Below, piece by piece: positions 7,538-14,086 of a stretch of DNA of 14,307 bases. The stretch lies in contig JBEKUI010000096.1 of NCBI GenBank assembly GCA_049515175.1, positions 1-14,307 of the forward strand, in the 5' to 3' direction. How positions within the stretch are numbered: position 1 is the stretch's first letter; each line of letters starts with the position of its first letter. The stretch is from JACQNR01 sp049515175. GTDB taxonomy: Bacteria; Acidobacteriota; Terriglobia; UBA7540. The notes beneath the pieces were generated by a model that was not told the origin of the DNA, searched no databases, and worked only from the letters and a program-made list of their open reading frames with translations. Made by a program: the position numbers and the translations under genes.

Positions 7538-8812
7538 ATGGCGGCGACGAAAAAGGTTTCCTGCGATGTCAAAGACCTCGGACTGGCCGAGAAGGGCAAG
7601 CTGCGCATCGAGTGGGCGGGACAGTGGATGCCCGTGCTGCGGCTGATCCGCAAGCGCTTCATCACGGAGCGGCCGCTCGAGGGCGTGCGGCTTGCGGCCT
7701 GCCTGCACGTGACGACCGAGACTGCCAACCTTGCCGTCACCCTGCGCGATGGCGGGGCCAACGTCGTGGTGTGCGCGTCGAATCCGCTCAGCACCCAGGA
7801 CGACGTCGCAGCCTCGTTGGTCAAGGATTTCGGCATTCCCGTCTTCGCCATCAAGGGCGAGGACAAGAACACCTACTATTCGCACATCAGCTCGGCGCTC
7901 GAACAGAAACCTCAGATCACCATGGATGATGGCGCTGATCTGGTGACCGCAGTTCTCACCAAGCGCAAAGACCTCATCCCCGAAATCATCGGAAGCACGG
8001 AAGAAACTACTACGGGTGTGATCCGGCTGCGCAGCATGGCCAAGGACGGTGTGCTCAAGTTTCCCGTCATTGCCGTTAACGACGCGGACACCAAGCACCT
8101 GTTCGACAATCGCTACGGCACGGGCCAGTCCACGCTGGACGGAATTCTGCGCGCCACCAACGTGCTGTTTGCCGGACTCAAGGTTGTCGTGAGCGGTTAC
8201 GGTTGGTGTGGCCGAGGCGTGGCGATGCGCGCCAAAGGGCTCGGCTCGGACGTCATCATCACCGAAATCGATCCTACCCGGGCGCTGGAAGCCGTCATGG
8301 ACGGCTTCCGTGTCATGCCCATGACCGAGGCGGCAAAGCTCGGGGATGTCTTCATCACCGTGACCGGCAACAAATCCATCCTCCGCGAAGAGCATTTCAA
8401 ATTGATGAAGGATGGCGCGATCGTCTGCAACTCCGGCCACTTCAATGTGGAGATCGATATCCCGGCGCTCGAAAAGTTGGCGCTTTCCAAACGCCCCACA
8501 CGCGATTTCGTTGAGGAATACACGATGCGCGAGGGGCGCAAGATTTACCTGCTGGGCGAGGGCCGCCTCATCAATCTGGCGGCCGCCGAAGGCCACCCTG
8601 CCGTGGTGATGGACATGAGCTTTGCCAATCAGGCGCTGGCCGCCGAGTACCTGGTGAAAAACTCGAAGAAGCTCGAAGCCAAGGTTTACTCCGTACCGGT
8701 GGAAATTGACCGCGACGTGGCGCGGCTGAAGCTCGATTCGATGGGCATCAACATCGACAAACTGAATCCGGACCAGGAAGAGTACCTGGCGTCCTGGTCG
8801 GAAGGAACCTAG
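7538..8812 (+). CDS. ahcY: S-adenosylhomocysteinase, archaeal/Thermotoga-like type
   Basis: NAD-dependent reversible hydrolysis of S-adenosylhomocysteine to homocysteine and adenosine. The 424 residues contain all expected active-site positions: H57 (CLHVTTETA), D131 (TMDDGADL), E156 (STEETTTG), K186, D190 and N191 (TKHLFDNRYG), H301 (NSGHFNVEID) and H353 (EGHPAVVM). The NAD-binding turn is SGYGWCGRGVA (219-229), the Trp-Cys form seen in the archaeal and Thermotoga-like group. The protein ends in EEYLASWSEGT and lacks the Lys/Tyr tail that mammalian and many proteobacterial enzymes use to complete the neighbouring subunit's NAD site. It begins right after the metK stop; AAGGAG inside the end of metK may serve as its ribosome-binding site. 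Confidence 0.97.
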   Translation: MAATKKVSCDVKDLGLAEKGKLRIEWAGQWMPVLRLIRKRFITERPLEGVRLAACLHVTTETANLAVTLRDGGANVVVCASNPLSTQDDVAASLVKDFGIPVFAIKGEDKNTYYSHISSALEQKPQITMDDGADLVTAVLTKRKDLIPEIIGSTEETTTGVIRLRSMAKDGVLKFPVIAVNDADTKHLFDNRYGTGQSTLDGILRATNVLFAGLKVVVSGYGWCGRGVAMRAKGLGSDVIITEIDPTRALEAVMDGFRVMPMTEAAKLGDVFITVTGNKSILREEHFKLMKDGAIVCNSGHFNVEIDIPALEKLALSKRPTRDFVEEYTMREGRKIYLLGEGRLINLAAAEGHPAVVMDMSFANQALAAEYLVKNSKKLEAKVYSVPVEIDRDVARLKLDSMGINIDKLNPDQEEYLASWSEGT

Positions 8813-8822
8813 GAATTTGGCG

Positions 8823-8865
8823 ATTGAGTGATCGAACGATTGAAAGACTTGTTCACTCACTCAAT
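8823..8865. repeat. Inverted repeat in low-complexity spacer between ahcY and tldD
   Basis: ATTGAGTGA (8823-8831) and TCACTCAAT (8857-8865) are perfect nine-base arms with a 25-base loop. The whole spacer (8813-8895) is built of degenerate ATTGA/TGA and CACTCA units. It may be a transcript-end hairpin or merely slipped-strand low-complexity sequence; no T tract follows. Confidence 0.45.
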
Positions 8866-8895
8866 GGCGAGATCGCGGCATCACCCAATCACTGA

Positions 8896-10353
8896 ATGAA
8901 GCAACTCGCTCAACGTGCTCTGGATACAGCGACGGCCGGGGGCGCCACCTATGCCGACGTCCGAGTGATGGACATCCGGCAGCGCTACCTCTCGACGAAG
9001 AACGGCCGCGCCTCGCAGGTTCGTGATTCGGACTCCTTCGGCCTTGGCGTGCGCGTCGTTGCCGACGGCGCCTGGGGCTTTGCGTCCACCGATGATATGA
9101 GCGTGGCAGGGGTGGATCGCGTTGCCGCCCAGGCGGTGGCTATCGCGCATGCCAGCGCGCTCTGTAAGAAGCAGGATGTGGTCCTTGTGCCGGAAGAGAA
9201 GACCGTTGACCGTTGGGCTGGCTCCTGCCGCATTGACCCTTTCGCGATTCCGGTCTCCTCCTGTCTCGACTTGCTGCTCAAAGTGGACGCCGAATTGCGC
9301 GCCGTTCCCGGAGTGACGCTCGCCGAGGCAGCGATGGATTTTCGCCGCATCGAGCAGCTTTTCGTTTCCAGCATTGGCTCGGAGATTTATCAGGTCAAGA
9401 CTCAGACCGGGGCGGGTTACGTCGCAACTTCTTTCGAGCAAAATGAAATCCAGCGGCGCTCCTATCCGAACTCTTTCGGAGGCCAGTACCAGACAAAAGG
9501 GTACGAGCTGGTGGATGAACTCGACCTGGTGGGCAACGCCCGCCGTATCGCGGAAGAGGCAGTGGCGCTGCACAAGGCGGACCAGTGCCCCTCCGGGGTC
9601 CGCGACATCATCCTGGGGAGCTCGCAACTCGGCCTGCAGATTCACGAATCCATCGGCCACCCCATCGAACTCGACCGGGTGCTGGGCACGGAAGCCAACT
9701 TCGCCGGGATGAGCTTTCTGACTTTGGAGAAATTCAACACGCTCCGCTACGGTTCGGGAATTGTCAATGTCGTCGCCGATGCGACGGTGGCGCACGGCCC
9801 GGGCTTGGGCACTTTTGCTTACGACGATGAGGGCGTGCCCGCCCAGTGCACTCCGATCATCAAGGACGGGCTCTTCGTGGGTTACCTGACTTCACGCGAG
9901 ACCGCAGCGGCGGTGGGTCAGTCGCGCTCGAGCGGCGCCATGCGCGCCGAGGGTTGGAACCGCATTCCCATTATTCGCATGACCAACGTCAGCATCCTGC
10001 CGGGGAAGGGAACGCTTGAAGATCTGATCGCCGACACGGAGGACGCCATCTACTTTGAGACCAACCGCAGTTGGTCGATTGACGATCGGCGCTACAACTT
10101 TCAGTTCGGGACTGAAATCGGCTGGGAGATCAAGCATGGAAAGATTACGCGCATGCTGAAGAATCCCACTTACGCCGGCATCACCACGGACTTCTGGAAT
10201 TCCTGCGATTTCATTTGCGGGCCCGAAGCTTGGGTACTGTGGGGGACACCCAACTGCGGCAAGGGTCAGCCCATGCAGACCATGGGCACCGGACATGGCG
10301 CCGCGCCCGCGCGTTTTCGGAAAGTGCAGGTCGGCGTCGCATATTCAGGCTAA
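8896..10353 (+). CDS. tldD: TldD, metallopeptidase subunit of TldD/TldE
   Basis: Zinc-dependent peptidase subunit of the TldD/TldE heterodimer (peptidase family U62/M103), cytoplasmic. In studied systems this complex trims unfolded or leader-containing peptides such as microcin B17 precursor and degrades CcdA. The 485 residues hold the HExxxH motif as HESIGH (H250, E251, H255) and the expected late Cys ligand at 454 in NCGKGQPMQ, so the metal site looks intact. The N-terminal domain carries YADVRVMDIRQRYLSTKNG and the Gly-rich GLGVRVVADGAWGF. There is no signal peptide and no obvious Shine-Dalgarno site. The partner subunit follows 55 bases later. No RiPP precursor or toxin-antitoxin pair is visible nearby, so the natural substrate here is unknown. 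Confidence 0.95.
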   Translation: MKQLAQRALDTATAGGATYADVRVMDIRQRYLSTKNGRASQVRDSDSFGLGVRVVADGAWGFASTDDMSVAGVDRVAAQAVAIAHASALCKKQDVVLVPEEKTVDRWAGSCRIDPFAIPVSSCLDLLLKVDAELRAVPGVTLAEAAMDFRRIEQLFVSSIGSEIYQVKTQTGAGYVATSFEQNEIQRRSYPNSFGGQYQTKGYELVDELDLVGNARRIAEEAVALHKADQCPSGVRDIILGSSQLGLQIHESIGHPIELDRVLGTEANFAGMSFLTLEKFNTLRYGSGIVNVVADATVAHGPGLGTFAYDDEGVPAQCTPIIKDGLFVGYLTSRETAAAVGQSRSSGAMRAEGWNRIPIIRMTNVSILPGKGTLEDLIADTEDAIYFETNRSWSIDDRRYNFQFGTEIGWEIKHGKITRMLKNPTYAGITTDFWNSCDFICGPEAWVLWGTPNCGKGQPMQTMGTGHGAAPARFRKVQVGVAYSG

Positions 10354-10408
10354 GGCAAAGCAAGTGGTTCATTGATTCCGAATTCTTGATCCTGAATCCT
10401 GCTCCTTC

Positions 10409-11743
10409 ATGCTAACAAAAAAAAAGGCCGAAGAGATCTTTAGCAAGGTCCTCAAGTACTCCACTGCCGAGGAAACCGAGGCGCTGATTGGCGCCACTTC
10501 CTATGCCCTGACCCGCTTTGCCAACAATATCATCCACCAGAACGTGGCAGAGGAGGGAGTTTCACTTTCCGTGCGCGCCGTAGCGGACCGGCGTACGGCC
10601 CGCGCCAGCACCAACAAGCTCGACGAGACTTCGATCCGCGGAGTGTGTGAATCGGCTTTGGCGCTGGCCCGGTTGCAGCCGCCCGATTCGGAACTTCTAC
10701 GTATGCCGGGCGCGCAGATGTTTCGCAGCGTGGACCGCTTCTATGACGAGACGGCGGGATTAACACCTCAGGCGCGTGCCGAGACGGTGAGGAAAGTCGT
10801 GGCCCGCGCGGAGAAGGACGGCCTGACGGCGGCGGGGATATTTTCGAGCGGCGCCGTCGCCACGGGTCTATTCAATTCGCGCGGCTTGAGCGCCTTTCAT
10901 GAGGAGACCGTCTCCCAGTTTTCGGTGACGATGCTGCACGAGACGAGTTCCGGCTGGGCCAAGGCGACTTCTCCAAATTGCGCCGTTCTGGAACCCGATT
11001 CGCTGGGCGACCGGGCCGCGCTCAAAGCGCTGGAGAGCCGCGAGCCCCAGGAAATCCCACCCGGAAAATACACCGTGATTCTGGAACCCGCGGCGGTCCT
11101 GGATCTGCTTGGTTTCCTTTTCTTTGATTTCGGCGGGCTGGCCGTTCAGGAGCAGCGCAGTTGCCTCACCGGCCGGCTGGGCGGGCAGATTTTTGGTGAG
11201 AACATTAACGTGCGCGATGATGTCTATCACCCGCTTCAGGCGGGCGCGCCGTTCGATGGGGAAGGGATTCCGCGCCAGCGCGTGAGCTTGGTCGAGAAGG
11301 GTATCGTGAAGGGCGTCGTCTATGCGCGGCAAACCGCCCAGAAAATGAAGACCGAACCCACGGGCCACGGCTTCCCGCTGCCCAATGAATTTGGCGAAGC
11401 GCCCATGAACATCGTGATGGAAGGCGGCAAGGCCAGCGTCGAAGAGATGATTCGCTCCACCGAGCGCGGCCTGCTGGTGACGCGCCTGTGGTATATCCGC
11501 GAGGTCGATCCCTACCAGAAAATTCTTACCGGCATGACGCGCGACGGCACCTTCTGGATCGAGGAAGGGAAGGTCCGGCACGGCCTGCGAAATCTCCGCT
11601 TCAACCAGAGCGTTATTGAAATGCTGAACGGCGTGGAAATGATGGGCCCGCCCCAGCGCACCGCTGGCGAGGAATCCTTTGAGATGGTTGTGCCCGCCAT
11701 GAAAGTGCGGGATTTCAGCTTCTCCTCGCTGACGAAGTTCTGA
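10409..11743 (+). CDS. pmbA: TldE/PmbA, partner subunit of TldD
   Basis: The 444-residue TldD/PmbA-family protein lacking HExxxH, which identifies it as the non-catalytic TldE partner. At the position where TldD carries the metal motif it reads ILEPAAVLDLLGFLFFDFGG. The N-terminal domain (ALTRFANNIIHQNVAEEGVS, then LSVRAVADRRTARAS) is typical, as are PTGHGFPLPNEF and NIVMEGGKASVEEMI near the C-terminus. It lies 55 bases after tldD in the same direction and should form a dimer with it. No Shine-Dalgarno site is seen. Codons 3-6 contain nine consecutive A residues (10424-10435 region), a spot prone to slippage; the next in-frame codons continue a conserved protein, so the stated frame is right. 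Confidence 0.93.
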   Translation: MLTKKKAEEIFSKVLKYSTAEETEALIGATSYALTRFANNIIHQNVAEEGVSLSVRAVADRRTARASTNKLDETSIRGVCESALALARLQPPDSELLRMPGAQMFRSVDRFYDETAGLTPQARAETVRKVVARAEKDGLTAAGIFSSGAVATGLFNSRGLSAFHEETVSQFSVTMLHETSSGWAKATSPNCAVLEPDSLGDRAALKALESREPQEIPPGKYTVILEPAAVLDLLGFLFFDFGGLAVQEQRSCLTGRLGGQIFGENINVRDDVYHPLQAGAPFDGEGIPRQRVSLVEKGIVKGVVYARQTAQKMKTEPTGHGFPLPNEFGEAPMNIVMEGGKASVEEMIRSTERGLLVTRLWYIREVDPYQKILTGMTRDGTFWIEEGKVRHGLRNLRFNQSVIEMLNGVEMMGPPQRTAGEESFEMVVPAMKVRDFSFSSLTKF

Positions 11744-11759
11744 ATCTGCCCCGGAATTC

Positions 11760-11778
11760 TCCTGCTGAGGCGGCAGGA
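11760..11778 (+). repeat. Short stem-loop after tldE
   Basis: TCCTGC (11760-11765) and GCAGGA (11773-11778) enclose seven bases, 17 bases after the tldE stop. No T tract follows. A competing pairing GAGGC with GCCTC overlaps it. It could mark the transcript end, but termination is not shown. Confidence 0.3.
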
Positions 11779-11898
11779 CGGCAAAGCCTCAATCAGGCCG
11801 CCCATGGTATCGGCGTCACCTCGCACTTCTTGTGCTGCCAGAGTTGACAGCCGAGGTATTTCGCCGCACACTGCACAGCGTGACAGGGGGTAATTCGA

Positions 11899-12834
11899 AT
11901 GGATCGATGGCCACGGCGTGAATTCTTAAAGCGATCCGGGATCGCCGGACTTTCCTCGCTGGTCACGAGCCGACTGCTGCACGGCGCGGCCGGGGCCCTG
12001 CCGAACCCCGTGGGGTACGCAACGATTTCCTGGCCGGATGGACAGCTTGAGCACGCGCTCGATACGATTTCCCGCCTGGGCTATCAGGGTGTGCAGGTGT
12101 TGGGATGGATACGGGAGAAGTACGGAAACCGCCTGGAGTACCTGCGCGAGCGCTTGCACTCTCTCAATCTGAAACCCGTGACCCTTTCCTGTTGGGACGT
12201 CAACCTGAAACCCGAAGATCCCAAGGATGATGTAGCGCAACTTCAGTCTTATGCGGCGTTCTTTCAGAAGCTGGGCGGCGCCTATTTGCAGGTGACGGAC
12301 GGCGGGAAGCCGAACGGCAGCTACTCGAGCGAGACCCTGCGGCAGCTTGGCGCGCGGATGAGCGTTTTGGGAAGGATCGCCCGCGACCACGGTCTGGAGC
12401 TTGGCTACCATCCGCATGCCGGAACGCTCGGCGAAACGCGTGAGGGGATCGCGCAAGTGCTCGATGCTACGGACCCGGAACAGGTCAAGCTGATTGTCGA
12501 TGTCGGCCACCTTGCGTTGAGCGGTATTGACCCCGTGGAAGTGTTGCGCAGCTACGGTGACCGCTTGCTCCTCGCCCATTTTAAGGACGTGAGCAAAGAG
12601 GCCGCCGCGCTGGCCCGCCAGGGCCTTGCTCGTGTGCGCGATCGCGATTATGTCTTCTGCGAGGTGGGCGCAGGCGTAGTGGATTTTCCGGCCGTGGTCC
12701 GAACGTTCCGCGAGGTGTCGTTCAAGGGATGGATTGTCATCGAACTGGACGGCAACAAGCCCGGTCCCGGCGGACCCGATGCGAGCGCCGAGATCAATCG
12801 CGCGGCGATGAAGAAACTGGGATTTGCTATTTAA
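11899..12834 (+). CDS. Tat-signal TIM-barrel sugar phosphate isomerase/epimerase-like protein
   Basis: A 311-residue protein of the xylose-isomerase-like TIM-barrel superfamily (AP endonuclease 2 / IolE-like). A twin-arginine signal is present (RREFLKRSGIAGLSSLV, residues 6-22), so export through Tat is predicted. Likely metal and substrate residues are in ELGYHPHAGT (H171, H173), IVDVGHLALSG (D201, H204), LLAHFKDV (H227) and the closing VFCEVGAGVVDF and IVIELD (E255, E282). Such proteins usually isomerise or epimerise sugars or inositol derivatives; the exact substrate cannot be read here. AGGGGG lies eight bases before the ATG, and a lone TTGACA (11844-11849) lies 50 bases upstream without a good -10 box. 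It is separated from tldE by 155 bases, so it may be its own unit. Confidence 0.88.
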   Translation: MDRWPRREFLKRSGIAGLSSLVTSRLLHGAAGALPNPVGYATISWPDGQLEHALDTISRLGYQGVQVLGWIREKYGNRLEYLRERLHSLNLKPVTLSCWDVNLKPEDPKDDVAQLQSYAAFFQKLGGAYLQVTDGGKPNGSYSSETLRQLGARMSVLGRIARDHGLELGYHPHAGTLGETREGIAQVLDATDPEQVKLIVDVGHLALSGIDPVEVLRSYGDRLLLAHFKDVSKEAAALARQGLARVRDRDYVFCEVGAGVVDFPAVVRTFREVSFKGWIVIELDGNKPGPGGPDASAEINRAAMKKLGFAI

Positions 12835-12878
12835 TCTTCACCCACGCGGCGACGGCTGCTTTCCCGGCCCCTCGCGAA

Positions 12879-12943
12879 TGGCGGACGATCCAGGATCACA
12901 GCCTAAGGACAACCGGCTCCTGAATCTCGATTCCGGTCCGCCA
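12879..12943. repeat. Eight-base inverted repeat upstream of tRNA-Glu promoter
   Basis: TGGCGGAC (12879-12886) and GTCCGCCA (12936-12943) are perfect complements 49 bases apart. The right arm ends five bases before the TTGACA of the tRNA promoter. The spacing is long for an operator or terminator, and it may be chance. The 160-base interval 12835-12994 has no other content apart from the promoter. Confidence 0.25.
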
Positions 12944-12947
12944 ATCC

Positions 12948-12977
12948 TTGACAGTTTTGTAGCCGCAATGCTAGAAA
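12948..12977 (+). promoter_or_regulatory. Promoter of tRNA-Glu
   Basis: A perfect TTGACA (12948-12953) is followed after 18 bases by TAGAAA (12972-12977, four of six), or after 16 bases by GCTAGA, which copies the spacing of the IclR and metK promoters. The mature tRNA begins about 17 bases downstream. Confidence 0.6.
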
Positions 12978-12994
12978 AAGAAATGACCCGTTCT

Positions 12995-13069
12995 GGCGCT
13001 ATCGTCTAGGGGTTAGGACGTCAGATTCTCAATCTGAAAACCCGGGTTCGATTCCCGGTAGCGCTACCA
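12995..13069 (+). tRNA. tRNA-Glu (anticodon CTC), CCA encoded
   Basis: A full cloverleaf can be drawn. The acceptor stem GGCGCTA (12995-13001) pairs with TAGCGCT (13059-13065); bases TC then precede the D arm GTC...GAC (13004-13019). The anticodon stem TCAGA/TCTGA holds the loop TTCTCAA with CTC at 13028-13030, which reads GAG. A four-base variable loop comes next, then the T arm CCGGG-TTCGATT-CCCGG (13042-13058). Discriminator A (13066) is followed by encoded CCA (13067-13069). The first acceptor pair is a G-U wobble (12995 with 13065). The gene is intact although a recombinase gene lies just downstream. Confidence 0.96.
13042..13069. other. Probable attachment-site core (tRNA 3' end)
   Basis: The T arm and acceptor end of tRNA-Glu are the usual target of tyrosine integrases, and a recombinase gene ends 112 bases downstream. 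The matching repeat that would mark the other end of the element is not in the window, so the exact core is inferred. Confidence 0.4.
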
Positions 13070-13124
13070 AGCCCAAATCAACAACTTCCATTAATCCCAA
13101 TGACTTACAGAAATTCACTCATAC

Positions 13125-13146
13125 GCTCCATGACACTAGATGGAGC
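13125..13146. repeat. Inverted repeat between tRNA-Glu and integrase
   Basis: GCTCCAT (13125-13131) and ATGGAGC (13140-13146) are perfect seven-base arms around eight bases. It lies in a more A+T-rich stretch after the tRNA. It could be an integrase arm-type site or the end hairpin of the integrase transcript. Confidence 0.4.
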
Positions 13147-13151
13147 TCAGT

Positions 13152-13186
13152 AGTAGCAGAAAAGGGGCACGATCCAGAGTGCTACT
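13152..13186. repeat. Inverted repeat overlapping the ancestral integrase stop
   Basis: AGTAGCA (13152-13158) and TGCTACT (13180-13186) are perfect seven-base arms separated by 21 bases. The right arm covers the stop codon (13182-13184) used by the restored integrase frame. Its role is unknown. Confidence 0.35.
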
Positions 13187-14086
13187 GGATTCGGACTGTC
13201 GCCGCGGGAACCGACTCCACTATGCGGTGGGCTTGGAAATCTAAGAAGCGCTCAAAGCCCGCTGCCACGTGAGACTCCGTAACGTGGACGTAGTACCGTC
13301 CGCAACGTGAGGTGAGCTGTGTCCCATGAGGCGCGCCAGCGAAAACTTGTCCATTCCTGATTCAGCGCAGCGGGTCCCGAAGGTGTGCCGCCAGCAGTAG
13401 AATTCAAACGGCTTGACTAAATCTTTCTGGAGAGCTTTCTCGCGGCCAGCCTCGTTAACCCGGCGAATTGTATGCTCGTGTGCGTGTTGGATCGTCGTAA
13501 TGTGCCCGCTTCGACCTGGGCCAGGGAACACGTAGCGGCTCCCGCGCGTTGCACTTCGTCGCATTTCTAGTAGCGCCCTCGCCCGTGGCGTGAGAGGTAC
13601 ATTGCGGACCGATTTGGGCCTTTTCCCTGATCGGACATGGATATACCCATGCGGGCTGTTGGCCGATGGCTCTAAGCGGACATTCTCCCATTCCAGCGGG
13701 AACAGTTCTGAATTAGGGCGGAGGCCGGTGTCTACAGCCAAAGTGGCCATGTCGCGCAATGTTGCCTTTAAGTAGAGAGCCTCCTCTTGAAGGCTGATTA
13801 CACGCTCCCGACCCACCGCACCCGGCAGCTCATGGACGGCTGGGATCCTCTCCGCAACGCCCCATTCCTGAGCAAGTCGAAACAGTCTCCGCAGCGTGCG
13901 CAGCTCGCCATTTAGAGCAGCTATCGAGTTGCCGGAACCTAGGCTTCTGCGCCAGTTGACGTATTTGTCGACCAGTTCACCCGTGATTGCGACTAGTGGC
14001 TTAAGACGGCCCACGGCCACATTTTGCCCACGGAATACCCGCAATCGCGGTTCGGGATGAAGTTCGCGCCAGTCCCACCCCAGCAC
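13182..14086 (-). pseudogene. Tyrosine recombinase/integrase, frameshifted before the catalytic Tyr
   Basis: Site-specific recombinase of the phage-integrase family. From GTG at 14086 the open frame runs 281 codons to a stop at 13241. A core-binding-like region (ITGELVDKYVNWRR to LAQEWG) precedes the catalytic domain with Arg I R123 (DTGLRPNSEL), a Lys in RSGKRPKS (155 or 158), Y230-x-x-R233 (YCWRHTFGTR) and H256 (LMGHSSPHVA). After HVA the frame turns into unrelated sequence. Shifting one base near 13298-13300 restores RYYVHVTESHVAAGFERFL, with the nucleophilic Tyr, ending at a stop at 13182. So one base appears lost. The N-terminal arm-binding domain is also missing: an in-frame TGA lies at 14116-14114. 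It points toward tRNA-Glu, as expected for an element inserted there. A sequencing error is the main alternative to a true pseudogene. Confidence 0.82.

Noticed and set aside
6305..8860. An 851-codon open frame on the minus strand across metK and ahcY
   Set aside because: It is antisense to two strongly conserved genes, rich in His, Arg, Ala and Gly, and matches no family I know. Long antisense frames are usual in G+C-rich coding DNA with biased third positions.
11512..11871. Minus-strand frame of 119 codons crossing the tldE end
   Set aside because: It lies antisense to the conserved tldE C-terminus, has no domain and no ribosome-binding site.
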